Shown: positions 40,445 through 49,878 of the stretch, one piece after another
Position numbering within the stretch: position 1 is the first letter of the stretch
How the letters are laid out: each line of letters begins with the position of its first letter
From: Candidatus Bipolaricaulota bacterium
GTDB taxonomy: Bacteria; Bipolaricaulota; Bipolaricaulia; Bipolaricaulales; Bipolaricaulaceae
Assembly (NCBI GenBank): GCA_022838705.1
Contig: JALHJZ010000001.1
Location: forward strand, 62,001 to 126,000
Direction: 5' to 3'
Length of the DNA: 64,000 bases
Notes under the pieces: model-generated
What the model was told of the DNA's origin: nothing
The model's input: only the letters and a program-made list of their open reading frames with translations
Database searches by the model: none
Translations under genes and position numbers: made by a program

Positions 40445-42528
40445 GTCGGCTCATGGTAGTCCCCCCCCGGAGCAGCGGCAACTCGCGCCAGGACCCGCTG
40501 GCCCGCGGCGACGACGGCGGAGGGGGTGATCCCGAACTTCTGGAGGAGGACCGGCCCCGGGGCGCTGGCCCCGAACGAGGACAGCCCGACGATCTCTCCC
40601 TCCAGGCCCACGTAGTGCTCCCATCCCAGCCGGATCCCGGCCTCGACCGCCACCCGCGCCCGGACCGCGGGAGGGAGGACGTGATCCCGGTACAGAACAG
40701 ATTGACGGTCGAACACCTCCCAGCTCGGAACGGCCACGACCCTCACCCGGAGGCCGTTTCCTGCCAGCTCCTCCCCCGCGGCGAGGGCGAGGTGGACCTC
40801 CGATCCGGTGGCGATGAGGACGAGCTCTGGGGCACTTTCCGGCGCGCTCTCCCACAGGATGTAGCCCCCTTTCTGCAGCCCGTCAGCTGAGGCGAGGCGG
40901 GACCGGTCGAGGACGGGGAGATCCTGGCGGGTGAGGACGAGGGCGGTGGGCCCCTCCTGACGATCAAGCGCTGCCCGCCATGCCGCGACCGTCTCGCCCG
41001 CATCGGCGGGTCGGATCACGGTCAGGTTGGGAATAGCACGCAGCGAGACGAGGTGCTCCACCGGCTGGTGGGTTGGGCCGTCCTCGCCGAGGGCGATCGA
41101 GTCGTGGGTGAACACGAACACGACGGGGGCGCCCATGAGCGCGGCGAGCCGGATCGGGGGCCGCATGTAGTCGGAGAAGACGAGGAAGGTGCCGGCAAAC
41201 GGCCGCACCCCGCCGTGGCGGGCCATCCCCACCGCGATTGCCCCCATCGCGTGCTCGCGAACGCCGAAGTGGAGGTTCCGTCCACCGTGATCCCACCGCC
41301 CGCCGACCGCGCCTTGGATGTCCGCCCGGCCGCCGGGGGCCTGGAAGTCCCCTTCCCCCTTGAGCCAGGTGAGGCAAGACGGGTTGAGGTCCGCCGACCC
41401 GCCGACGAGCTCGGGGATGCCCTGGGCGAGGCGCTGCAGGACCATCTCCGATGCCTTGCGGGTGGAAATCGCCTTCCCCCCCGCCGCAAACGAGGGAAGG
41501 TCCGCGTCCCAGCCGACGGGGAGCTCGCCCCGCAGCCGGCGGCTGAGCTCCCGGGCGAGCTCGGGATGGTCCGCCCTGTAGCCGCGCAGCGCCTCGTCCC
41601 ACCGCTTCTGGGCTTCCGCGCCGCGGGCCGCTGCGTCCTGGAACGGCTGGCGGGCCTCGTCCGGGACGAAGAAGGGGGGGTCCTCCGGCCAGCCCAAGGC
41701 CCGCTTCGCCCCCCGCAGCTCCTCCTCCCCAAGGGGGGAGCCGTGGGCGTGGAACGTGCCCTGCTTCTGAGGGGCCCCGTAGCCGATCGTCGTCGCGACG
41801 CAGATGAGCGAGGGGCGGGCGGTCTCTTCCCGCGCCGCCTTCAGGGCGCGGTCGAGCGCGGTGAGGTCGTTCCCATCCGAAACCTCGGTCACGTGCCACC
41901 CCTGGGCGGCGAACCGCGCTGGCACGTCCTCCGTGAACGCGAGGTCGGTCGAGCCAGCGAGGGAGATCCCGTTCCGGTCATAGAGGACGATCAACTTCCC
42001 CAGGCGAAGGTGCCCCGCGAGGCCGCACGCCTCAGCGGAGACCCCCTCCATGAGGTCCCCGTCGCTCGCCAGGACATAGGTCGTGTGATCCACGACCCGG
42101 TAGGGGGGGCGGTTGAACCGCGCGGCGAGGTGGGCCTCGGCCATCGCCATCCCCACCGCCATCGCCAGCCCCTGCCCCAGCGGGCCGGTCGTCACCTCCA
42201 CCCCCGGGGTCACCCCGGCCTCAGGATGCCCTGGGGTTCGGCTCCCCCACTGCCGGAACCGCATGAGCTCATCCCGGGGGAGGTCATAGCCCCCGAGGTG
42301 GAGGAGCGCGTAGAGGAGGGCTGACCCATGCCCCGCGGAGAGAATGAACCGGTCCCGGTCCGGCCACGCCGGATCGCGGGGGTTGTAGGTGAGGTGGCGC
42401 GTCCACAGGACATAGGCCATCGGCGCCGCGCCGAGGGGGAGCCCGGGGTGGCCGGACTTCGCCTCCTCTACCATGTCGGCAGCGAGGAATCGCAGGGCAT
42501 TCACAGCTACGCTCTCGGTTCGGTTCAC
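40435..42528 (-). CDS. tkt: Transketolase
   Basis: A 697-residue thiamin-diphosphate enzyme of the pentose-phosphate pathway. It has [19 protein letters not shown] at the start, the ThDP motif [19 protein letters not shown], the middle domain with [20 protein letters not shown], and a C-terminal domain. GTG 42528 follows GGGAGGAGGG. The last three codons and the stop lie inside the tRNA(CAU) gene on the same strand. Confidence 0.97.
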   Translation of the reverse strand: MNRTESVAVNALRFLAADMVEEAKSGHPGLPLGAAPMAYVLWTRHLTYNPRDPAWPDRDRFILSAGHGSALLYALLHLGGYDLPRDELMRFRQWGSRTPGHPEAGVTPGVEVTTGPLGQGLAMAVGMAMAEAHLAARFNRPPYRVVDHTTYVLASDGDLMEGVSAEACGLAGHLRLGKLIVLYDRNGISLAGSTDLAFTEDVPARFAAQGWHVTEVSDGNDLTALDRALKAAREETARPSLICVATTIGYGAPQKQGTFHAHGSPLGEEELRGAKRALGWPEDPPFFVPDEARQPFQDAAARGAEAQKRWDEALRGYRADHPELARELSRRLRGELPVGWDADLPSFAAGGKAISTRKASEMVLQRLAQGIPELVGGSADLNPSCLTWLKGEGDFQAPGGRADIQGAVGGRWDHGGRNLHFGVREHAMGAIAVGMARHGGVRPFAGTFLVFSDYMRPPIRLAALMGAPVVFVFTHDSIALGEDGPTHQPVEHLVSLRAIPNLTVIRPADAGETVAAWRAALDRQEGPTALVLTRQDLPVLDRSRLASADGLQKGGYILWESAPESAPELVLIATGSEVHLALAAGEELAGNGLRVRVVAVPSWEVFDRQSVLYRDHVLPPAVRARVAVEAGIRLGWEHYVGLEGEIVGLSSFGASAPGPVLLQKFGITPSAVVAAGQRVLARVAAAPGGDYHEPTGP

Positions 42529-42536
42529 CAGGCCCT

Positions 42537-42558
42537 CCTCCCGTTCGGGAGGATTATA
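42537..42558 (-). promoter_or_regulatory. -10 box and palindrome upstream of tkt
   Basis: Minus-strand TATAAT (42553-42558) adjoins the inverted repeat CCTCCC-4-GGGAGG (42537-42552), whose right half contains the tkt ribosome binding site. The predicted transcription start falls within the repeat, so it may be an operator rather than an RNA hairpin. The -35 is weak. Confidence 0.5.
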
Positions 42559-42583
42559 GCCGTCAGCTCACGGAGACCAGGGG

Positions 42584-42613
42584 TTGGCACGCGGGGAGGT
42601 AACAGTCTATCCT
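42584..42613 (+). promoter_or_regulatory. Promoter of purB, probably leaderless
   Basis: TTGGCA (42584-42589), 18-bp spacer, TATCCT (42608-42613); the GTG start is six bases later. Confidence 0.65.
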
Positions 42614-42619
42614 TCGTCC

Positions 42620-43939
42620 GTGACGCTCGACCGGTATGCGCTCGCCCCGATGAAGGACCTCTGGACGCCCGACGCCCAGTACGCGAACTGGCTGCGTGTC
42701 GAGCTCGCCGCCCTCACGGCCCTGGAGGAGGTGGGCGGGGTCCCGGCTGGGACAGCGGCCGTCGTCTCCGCGCGGGCGAGGATCGATCGCGATCGGATTC
42801 GGGCCTGGGAAGAGGAGACGGGGCACGACCTTCTGGCGTTCCTGTGGGCCCTCGAGGAGGCCGTGGGTCCGGAGGGCCGCTGGCTCCACTACGGCCTCAC
42901 CTCGTCCGACGTCAAGGACACCGCCCTCGCTCTAACCCTCGTCGCGGGCCTCGATCTCATCCTCGCCAAGGCCGCGCAGCTGGGGGAGGCAGTGGGGGAT
43001 CTTGCGGAGAGGCATCGCGATGTCCCGATCCTCGGCCGGACCCACGGCCAGTGGGCGGAGCCGACCACGTTCGGACGGAAGGCCCTCGTCTGGTACGACG
43101 AGCTCGGGCGGGTGGTCTCCCGGCTTCGCCGGGCGCGGGACGGGATCGCAGTGGGGAAGCTCTCCGGCGCAGTGGGAACCCATGCCCACTACCCTCCCCA
43201 GGCCGAGGAACGGGCCCTCGCCTCCCTTGGGCTTCGACCCTGTCCGATCGCGACCCAAATCGTGTCCCGGGACCGGCACGCGGAGGTCCTGTTCGCCCTC
43301 GCTTCCGCGGCGTCCCTCGTCGAGAAGATCGCCCTCGAGGTCCGCCACCTCTCCCGATCCGAGGTGGGGGAGGTCGCGGAGGGGCGGCCGGAGGGATCGT
43401 CGGCGATGCCCCACAAGAAGAACCCGATCCTCTCCGAGCGGCTGTGCGGCCTGGCCCGTGTCGTGCGGGCCGGGATCGGCCCCGCCTGGGAGGACAACGC
43501 CCTCTGGCACGAGCGGGACATGTCGCACTCCTCGGTGGAGCGGGTCCTCCTCCCCCAGAGTTTCATCCTCGTGGACTACATGCTCGACCGGGCAGCTGGC
43601 CTCGGGCGCGGCCTCGTGGTCTTCCCGGACCGAATGCGGACCTGGATCGAGGAAGCGCGGGGCCTCCCGTTCTCGGAGGGGCTCCTCCTCGCCCTCGTGC
43701 GGTCGGGGCTCGGCCGGCGCGAGGCCCACGAGCTCGTGTCCCGCCTCGCCGCCATCGCCCGGACGACCGGGAGCGATCTCGCCCAGGTGGCAGCGGCGGA
43801 CCCGATCGTCCGCGCCCAGCTGAGCCAGGAGGACCTGCGGTCCGCGTTCGACCTCCGCTCGGCCCTCGGCGACGTCGGAGCGGCGTTCGATCGCGTGCGC
43901 AGGGCGGGGTATACTGCGTCCGGAGACCGCGATGCTTGA
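42620..43939 (+). CDS. purB: Adenylosuccinate lyase
   Basis: A 439-residue fumarase/aspartase-superfamily enzyme catalysing two steps of purine synthesis (SAICAR to AICAR, and adenylosuccinate to AMP). It has LHYGLTSSDVKDTA, ILGRTHGQWAEPTTFG, the signature loop GSSAMPHKKNPI, and LWHERDMSHSSVER. GTG 42620 lies six bases after a -10 box and has no Shine-Dalgarno sequence. purA lies two genes downstream, so both genes of the AMP branch are here. Confidence 0.96.
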   Translation: MTLDRYALAPMKDLWTPDAQYANWLRVELAALTALEEVGGVPAGTAAVVSARARIDRDRIRAWEEETGHDLLAFLWALEEAVGPEGRWLHYGLTSSDVKDTALALTLVAGLDLILAKAAQLGEAVGDLAERHRDVPILGRTHGQWAEPTTFGRKALVWYDELGRVVSRLRRARDGIAVGKLSGAVGTHAHYPPQAEERALASLGLRPCPIATQIVSRDRHAEVLFALASAASLVEKIALEVRHLSRSEVGEVAEGRPEGSSAMPHKKNPILSERLCGLARVVRAGIGPAWEDNALWHERDMSHSSVERVLLPQSFILVDYMLDRAAGLGRGLVVFPDRMRTWIEEARGLPFSEGLLLALVRSGLGRREAHELVSRLAAIARTTGSDLAQVAAADPIVRAQLSQEDLRSAFDLRSALGDVGAAFDRVRRAGYTASGDRDA

Positions 43940-44063
43940 GCGAACGTGGATCTGCCGCTTCATCCTGCCCCCCCAGGGGCAGGGATAGCGTCCGCGAGCG
44001 TCTTGCCGGCATTCCCTAGCGAAAAAACCCATGGATTTGGTGGACGAGCAGGAGGAACAGGCA
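43940..44063 (+). promoter_or_regulatory. purB-ileS intergenic leader with hairpin
   Basis: A 124-base gap holding one 8-bp hairpin CCTGCCCC/GGGGCAGG (43964-43983) without a U-run. I looked for a T-box and saw neither its conserved box nor enough length. An unused ATG at 44031 lies in frame with ileS. Confidence 0.45.
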
Positions 44064-47000
44064 GTGTTCACGAAGCTTGAGGCAGATCCAGCGCAGCGCG
44101 AGGCCGCCGTGCTCGCCTTTTGGGAGGAGCACCGGGTCTTCGCGCGGTCACTCGAACAGAGGTTAGGTTGCTCCCGGTACGTGTTCTACGAAGGCCCCCC
44201 CACGGCCAACGGCTATCCCCACATCGGCCACCTCCTCGCCCGGCTCGAGAAGGACCTGTTCCCCCGTTACCACACGATGCGCGGCCGCTACGTCGGCCGG
44301 AAGGCGGGGTGGGATTGCCACGGCCTTCCCGTGGAGCTCGAGGTGGAGAAACAGCTGGGGATCAGCACCAAGGCCGAGATCGAGCGCTACGGGGTGGAGG
44401 AGTTCGTCGCCCAGTGCAAGGGCTCCGTGCGGACCTACATCCGGGCCTGGGAAGAGATGATCCGGCGCCTGGGGTTCTGGATCGATCTCGACCACCCCTA
44501 TGTCACCTACCACAATGACTACATCGAGACCCTATGGTGGGAGCTCCGGGAGATCCATGCCCGCGGCCTCCTCTACCAGGGCCACAAGATCCTGCCCTAC
44601 TGCCCCCGCTGCGGGACATCGCTCTCCTCTCACGAGGTGGCCCAGGGGTACCAGCGGGTGGCCGACCCCTCCGTGTTCGTGCGGATGCCCCTCGCGAATG
44701 ATCCGGATGTCTCCCTCTTGGTGTGGACCACGACCCCGTGGACGCTCCCCGCGAACGTGGCGGTGGCGGTCAACCCCGACGCCCCGTATGCGGAGGTCGC
44801 GTACAGGGGAGAACGGCTGATCCTCGCCGCGGCGCGGGTACCGGCCGTGCTGGGGGAGGAGGTGGAGATCCTCCGCGTCTTCCCTGGGCACGAGCTTCTC
44901 CACCAGCACTACGCGCCCCTGTACCGGTTGGCGCGGAGCGATAATGCATACCAGGTATGGCCGGCCGCGTTCGTATCCCTGGACGAGGGGACGGGGATCG
45001 TCCACATCGCCCCCGCGTTCGGGGAGGAGGATTACGACCTGGGCCAGGAGAAGGGGCTCCCCTTCCTTCAACCGGTGGACCGCGGGGGACGGTTCACTGA
45101 CGACTTCCCCCTCGCCGCCGGGGTGTTCGTGAAGGACGCGGACCCGCTCATCCTGAACGACCTCAACCAGCGTGGGCGCCTGTTCCGGGAGGAGACCTAC
45201 GACCACGATTACCCGTTCTGCTGGCGGTGTGACACCCCGCTTCTCTACTACGCCCTCGACTCGTGGTTCATCGCCACGACGAAGATTCAGGACAAGCTGA
45301 TCGAGGAGAATGAGAAGGTGAACTGGCATCCTGAACATATTGGGCGGGGCCGGTTCGGCGATTTCTTGAGTTCGCTCAGGGATTGGGCCCTCTCCCGCGA
45401 TCGGTACTGGGGGACCCCGCTTCCGGTGTGGATTTGCGCCACGTGCGGCGGGATGAGGGTGGTCGGCTCGCGCGCGGAGCTCGTCGCGCACGCCCTCGAT
45501 CCTGACCTCGCCCGGGCCGTAGAACTGCACCGTCCCTATGTGGACCGGGTCGAGCTCCGCTGCCCGTGCGGGGGGGTGATGCGGCGGGTGCCCTACGTCC
45601 TCGACACCTGGTTCGACTCGGGCTCGATGCACACCGCCCAGTGGCACTACCCGTTCGAGAACGTTGACCAATTCAAGGAATCCTACCCCGCGGACTTCAT
45701 CAGTGAGGGCCTCGATCAGACGCGGGGTTGGTTCTACACGATGCTCGTCACGGGGGTCCTCCTCCACGGATCCGCCCCCTACCGGAACGTGCTCGTCACA
45801 GGGCTGGGGCTCGATGCTGAAGGGCAGAAGATGAGCAAGTCCCGGGGCAACGTGCTCGATCCGATGCCGATCGTGGCGGCTCACGGCGCGGATGCGGTGC
45901 GGTGGTACCTCGCGTCCGAGTCCGCGCCGTGGAACGAACGGCGGTACGACGCAACCGGCGCCCGGCAGGCCCGGTTCGGGTTCCTCGATACGGTGCGGAA
46001 CTGCCACGACTTCCTCTCCCTCTACGCGGAAATTGACGGGTTCGCTCCGTCCACCCCAGTCCCCGCTCCGGCGGAGCGCCCGGCGCTCGACCGCTGGCTC
46101 CGGTCGCGGGTCGGGGGAGCGGTGGAGCGGGTCACGGCGGCGCTCGATGGGTACGACCCGCTCACGGCGACGCGGGAGATCAGCGAGCTCGTGGACGATC
46201 TCTCCAACTGGTACATCCGCCTCTCCCGCCCGCGGTTCTGGGGGGAGGGCCTGACCCAAGATAAGCTGTGCGCGTACGGGACCCTGTACGGCGCCCTGCG
46301 GACCCTGGCCCTCCTCCTTGCCCCGTTCACCCCATTCCTCGCCGAGGCGATGTGGGCTTCCCTGCGGATGGAGGGCGATCCAGATTCCGTCCACCTCGCC
46401 GACTGGCCGGAGCCGTCCGGGCGCGATCCCTCCCTCGAGGCGCAGATGGCCCGCGTGCGCCGGGTGGCCTCCCTCGCCCTCGGGGCGCGCAACGTGGCGA
46501 AGGTCAAGGTCCGCCAACCGCTCCCCACCCTCCACATCCTCCGCCAGGGGGGAGACGAGGCGATCCCCGACGAGCTGTGGGGCCTCGTCCGCGACGAGGT
46601 GAACGTGGCCCGCATCGTCCTCACGGACAGCCTCGACCCGTACCGGGTGCCAAAGGTGACCCCCGACTTCCGACGGTTGGGCCCCCTGTACGGGGGACTC
46701 CTCCCCAAGATCGCTTCCGCCCTCTCCCAGGCCGATCCGGCGACGCTCGCGGCGGACCTCGCCTCCCGCGGTCGGATCGAGGTGCGGGTGGAGGGGAACC
46801 CCGTGGTGCTCGATCCGGAGTCGGTCAAGGTGGAGTGGCGGCCGGCGGAGGGGTTCGTGGTGAGCACGGGGCCGGAGGGGGCGGTGGCTCTCGATCTGCG
46901 GGTGGACGAGACGCTTAGGGCGGAGGGAGACCTGCGGGAGCTCGTCCACCGCCTGCAGCTCGCCCGCAAGGAAGCGGGGTTCCTGGTCACGGACCGGATT

Positions 47001-47198
47001 GAGATCGGCTACGACGGGGAGCTCGGGGAGATCTTCCGCCGATTCGCGGATCGGATCCGCGACGAGGTGCTCGCCGTGGCGGTAAGGGAGGGCGCGCTCC
47101 CGGACGCCGAGCACGAGGCGGAACTGGAGGTCCACGGCCGGGCCGGGCAGGTGTGGCTGAAGCGCAGCGGGGAGCAGGGATGCCAGCGGTCGCGGTGA
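44064..47198 (+). CDS. ileS: Isoleucyl-tRNA synthetase, type 2 (eukaryote-like)
   Basis: A 1,044-residue class Ia synthetase. HIGH is at 53-56 (YPHIGHLLA), GWDCHGLPVELEVEK follows, the editing domain includes TTPWTLPANVAVAVNPD, and KMSKS is near 589-593. The PRYHTMRGRYVGRKAGWDCH and RCGTSLSSHEVAQGYQ segments match the IleRS2 class, which is typically insensitive to mupirocin. I chose GTG 44064, eight bases after AGGAGG and matching the usual MFxxxE start, over ATG 44031, which lacks a ribosome binding site. purA overlaps its end. Confidence 0.95.
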   Translation: MFTKLEADPAQREAAVLAFWEEHRVFARSLEQRLGCSRYVFYEGPPTANGYPHIGHLLARLEKDLFPRYHTMRGRYVGRKAGWDCHGLPVELEVEKQLGISTKAEIERYGVEEFVAQCKGSVRTYIRAWEEMIRRLGFWIDLDHPYVTYHNDYIETLWWELREIHARGLLYQGHKILPYCPRCGTSLSSHEVAQGYQRVADPSVFVRMPLANDPDVSLLVWTTTPWTLPANVAVAVNPDAPYAEVAYRGERLILAAARVPAVLGEEVEILRVFPGHELLHQHYAPLYRLARSDNAYQVWPAAFVSLDEGTGIVHIAPAFGEEDYDLGQEKGLPFLQPVDRGGRFTDDFPLAAGVFVKDADPLILNDLNQRGRLFREETYDHDYPFCWRCDTPLLYYALDSWFIATTKIQDKLIEENEKVNWHPEHIGRGRFGDFLSSLRDWALSRDRYWGTPLPVWICATCGGMRVVGSRAELVAHALDPDLARAVELHRPYVDRVELRCPCGGVMRRVPYVLDTWFDSGSMHTAQWHYPFENVDQFKESYPADFISEGLDQTRGWFYTMLVTGVLLHGSAPYRNVLVTGLGLDAEGQKMSKSRGNVLDPMPIVAAHGADAVRWYLASESAPWNERRYDATGARQARFGFLDTVRNCHDFLSLYAEIDGFAPSTPVPAPAERPALDRWLRSRVGGAVERVTAALDGYDPLTATREISELVDDLSNWYIRLSRPRFWGEGLTQDKLCAYGTLYGALRTLALLLAPFTPFLAEAMWASLRMEGDPDSVHLADWPEPSGRDPSLEAQMARVRRVASLALGARNVAKVKVRQPLPTLHILRQGGDEAIPDELWGLVRDEVNVARIVLTDSLDPYRVPKVTPDFRRLGPLYGGLLPKIASALSQADPATLAADLASRGRIEVRVEGNPVVLDPESVKVEWRPAEGFVVSTGPEGAVALDLRVDETLRAEGDLRELVHRLQLARKEAGFLVTDRIEIGYDGELGEIFRRFADRIRDEVLAVAVREGALPDAEHEAELEVHGRAGQVWLKRSGEQGCQRSR

Positions 47199-48421
47199 TC
47201 GGGGCGCAGTGGGGGGACGAGGCGAAGGGGAAGGTGGTCCACCACCTGTGCCGGGCCGCGCGGATGTGCGTGCGGTTCAACGGGGGGGCCAATGCCGGGC
47301 ACACGGTGGAGGACGGGTGGGGCACGGCCCGGCTCCACCTCATCCCGTCGGGCGCGCTCCACCCGCGGTGCCAGGGGGTGGTGGGGCACGGCGTGGCGCT
47401 CGACCCGTGGGAGCTCGAGCGGGAGCTGGGGGAACTGGAGGCTCAACGCCGCCCCGCGCCGGACCTCCTCCTCTCGGAACGGGCCCACCTCGTCCTGCCC
47501 TTCCACCGCCTGCGGGAAGAGATGAGCGGGGCGGCTGATCGCATCGGCACCACCCGCCGCGGGATCGGCCCCTGCTACGAGGATCGGGTCGCCCGGCGGG
47601 GCCTGCGGTTGGCTGATCTCGCTGATCGGGAGAGGGTTCTGGATCACCTGACGGAGTGCGCACGGCGGGCGGGCGGCGGGCCCGACCCACAGGAGGCCTG
47701 GGGCGAACTGCTCCGGTTCCGGGAGCGGTTCGCCGATCGGATCGGGGACGTCCAACGTGCGATTGCGGCTGCCCTCGATGGGGAAAGCGACGTCGTGTTC
47801 GAGGGCGCGCAGGGCACGCTCCTCGACCTCGACCTCGGGACGTATCCCTGCGTGACTTCATCCACAACCACCGTCCACGGCATCGGGTGGGGCACGGGGG
47901 TCCGCGTGAACCTGGCCCGGGTGGTCGGGGTGACGAAGGCCTACACGACCCGCGTCGGAGAGGGGCCGTTCCCGACCGAGGAGCTGGGCGCGGTCGGGGA
48001 CCGGCTGCGGGAGGGAGGAGGCGAGTACGGGGCGACCACGGGCCGCCCCCGCCGCTGCGGTTGGCTCGACCTCGTCGCTCTGCGTCATGCCCACCGCGTG
48101 AACGGGTTCACCGAGCTCGCCCTGACCAAGCTGGACGTCCTCTCCGGGCTCCGCGAGATCAAGGTCGCTGTGGCCTACACGATCGCGGGACAGCGGGTCG
48201 CGGCGTTCCCGGCCCGGGTGGAGGACCTCGCGCGGGCCGAACCGGTGTACGAGGTCCTCCCCGGCTGGGAGGAGGACATCGCGGGGGTACGCGACGAGAA
48301 GGGGCTCCCCCCCGCAGCCCGCGGTCTTGTGCGGTTCGTCGAGAGGGAGCTCGGCGTTCCGGTGACGCTCATCGGAACTGGTCCCGGTGAGCAGGCGATG
48401 ATCGAGCGAGGTGGCAGGTGA
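47180..48421 (+). CDS. purA: Adenylosuccinate synthetase
   Basis: A 413-residue GTP-dependent enzyme making adenylosuccinate from IMP and aspartate. The catalytic start [13 protein letters not shown], the [14 protein letters not shown] site, [38 protein letters not shown] and a C-terminal GTP site are all visible. The ATG lies inside the end of ileS, with GGGGAGCAGGG upstream. The FAH gene overlaps its stop (GTGA). Confidence 0.96.
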   Translation: MPAVAVIGAQWGDEAKGKVVHHLCRAARMCVRFNGGANAGHTVEDGWGTARLHLIPSGALHPRCQGVVGHGVALDPWELERELGELEAQRRPAPDLLLSERAHLVLPFHRLREEMSGAADRIGTTRRGIGPCYEDRVARRGLRLADLADRERVLDHLTECARRAGGGPDPQEAWGELLRFRERFADRIGDVQRAIAAALDGESDVVFEGAQGTLLDLDLGTYPCVTSSTTTVHGIGWGTGVRVNLARVVGVTKAYTTRVGEGPFPTEELGAVGDRLREGGGEYGATTGRPRRCGWLDLVALRHAHRVNGFTELALTKLDVLSGLREIKVAVAYTIAGQRVAAFPARVEDLARAEPVYEVLPGWEEDIAGVRDEKGLPPAARGLVRFVERELGVPVTLIGTGPGEQAMIERGGR

Positions 48422-49158
48422 GGATCGTGCGCTTCGGCCGAGGGACGTGGGGGACCGTCCACGGCGACGAGGTCCGGGTGACCCGTGGTCCGGGTGGGCC
48501 TCCCACCGGGCGGACGTTCCGCCGGGGTGAGGTCCGGCTCCTCCCCCCCGCGCGGCCGACGAAGATCGTGTGCGTGGGACGCAACTACCGGGAGCACATC
48601 CGGGAGATGGGGCACCCGGACGAGGCGCCGGCCGAGCCGGGGCTGTTCCTCAAGGCCCCCAATGCCCTCGCTGCCCCCGGGGAGACGATCCCGTACCCCA
48701 CCTTCACCCACGCCCTCCACTACGAGGGGGAGCTGGCGGTCGTGATCGGCCGCCGCATGAAGGCCGTCCCCGAGCGGAAGGCCTTGGACCACGTCCTCGG
48801 CTACACGTGCGCCCTCGACCTCACGGCGCGCGACCGCCAGAAGACGGATCTCCAGTGGGTCCGCGCGAAGTCAGCTGACGGCTTCCTCCCGTTGGGGCCG
48901 TGGGTCGAGACCGATCTCGATCCGCAGGCGCTCTCCATCCGCACCTATGTGAATGGAGAGCTCCGCCAAGACGGGCGAACCGCGGACATGATCTTTTCTG
49001 TGCCCCGCCTCCTTGCCTACACCAGCGCGTTCATGACGCTCATGCCGGGGGACGTGGTGCTGACGGGAACGCCGTCCGGCGTGGGCGAGCTCCACCCGGG
49101 GGACACCGTGGAGGTGGAGGTGGAGAGGATCGGTTCCCTCGCCGTACACATCGCGTGA
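48418..49158 (+). CDS. Fumarylacetoacetate hydrolase family protein
   Basis: A 246-residue FAH-fold hydrolase or decarboxylase. It has [34 protein letters not shown], the metal site [12 protein letters not shown], the DLTARDRQ helix and the end [22 protein letters not shown]. Members act as acylpyruvases, oxaloacetate decarboxylases or catechol-pathway hydrolases; the acylpyruvate-hydrolase type is the simplest guess. It is coupled to purA by GTGA. Confidence 0.9.
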   Translation: MRIVRFGRGTWGTVHGDEVRVTRGPGGPPTGRTFRRGEVRLLPPARPTKIVCVGRNYREHIREMGHPDEAPAEPGLFLKAPNALAAPGETIPYPTFTHALHYEGELAVVIGRRMKAVPERKALDHVLGYTCALDLTARDRQKTDLQWVRAKSADGFLPLGPWVETDLDPQALSIRTYVNGELRQDGRTADMIFSVPRLLAYTSAFMTLMPGDVVLTGTPSGVGELHPGDTVEVEVERIGSLAVHIA

Positions 49159-49172
49159 CCCAGCCGGCGCGG

Positions 49173-49201
49173 TTGATGTCCGCTCCGCCAGCGTTTATGA
49201 T
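49173..49201 (+). promoter_or_regulatory. Promoter of rplM
   Basis: TTGATG (49173-49178), 17-bp spacer, TATGAT (49196-49201). The leader of about 18 bases contains AGGAGGCAGGG. Confidence 0.75.
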
Positions 49202-49225
49202 CCGGCCCCATACCAGGAGGCAGGG

Positions 49226-49669
49226 ATGCAGAAGACGTACATGGCCAAGAAGGGCGATGCCGGGGTGACCTTCCGGCGGGACTGGCTCGTGGTGGATGCC
49301 ACGGACCAGCCGCTCGGGCGGCTCGCCTCCAAGGTGGCGACGATCCTTCAGGGCAAGCACAAACCGACGTACACACCGTTCTTCGACGTGGGCGACTACG
49401 TGATCGTGATCAACGCCGACAAGGTCCGCCTCACGGGAAAGAAGTGGGATCAGAAGATGTACTACCGCCATTCGGGGTACATCGGCCACCTCACGGCCAC
49501 GCCGTACCGCGAACTCCAGCGCCAGCACCCCGAGATCCCGATCCGGGTTGCGGTGCGGAGGATGCTCCCCAAGAACGAGCTCGGGCGGAGGATGCTGCGC
49601 AAGTTGAAGATCTACCCGGGGCCCGACCACCCGCACGCGGCCCAGACTCCATCTGCCTTCTCCCTGTAA
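49226..49669 (+). CDS. rplM: Ribosomal protein L13
   Basis: A 147-residue large-subunit protein. It has WLVVDATDQPLGRLASKVA, GKHKPTYTPFFDVGDYV and KMYYRHSGYIGHL, and the end GRRMLRKLKIYPGPDHPHAA. rpsI (S9), which nearly always follows rplM in bacteria, is missing; the next gene is an unrelated secreted protein 210 bases away. Confidence 0.97.
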   Translation: MQKTYMAKKGDAGVTFRRDWLVVDATDQPLGRLASKVATILQGKHKPTYTPFFDVGDYVIVINADKVRLTGKKWDQKMYYRHSGYIGHLTATPYRELQRQHPEIPIRVAVRRMLPKNELGRRMLRKLKIYPGPDHPHAAQTPSAFSL

Positions 49670-49878
49670 CCTTCTCTGACCGGAAGCCAGGTGATCCAGG
49701 TCCCCTCGCCCCGTGACAAACCGGGGGCAGAGGATCCTCCTCTTTCCCGCAGTCCGCCCCGCGCCCGGGGTAGCCTGTCCCTCCGATGCACGATGATGCC
49801 GGGGGGTGATCCCAGTTACAGACACGAACAGAGTTTGCCGCTAGACTGGCCATGGTGCATAAGGTAAGGAGGTTGACG

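Noticed and set aside
43940..44063. Possible T-box riboswitch before ileS
   Set aside because: The gap is too short and the conserved T-box sequence and specifier stem are not seen.
44031..44063. ATG 44031 as ileS start
   Set aside because: No ribosome binding site; GTG 44064 has AGGAGG at eight bases and matches the family N-terminus.
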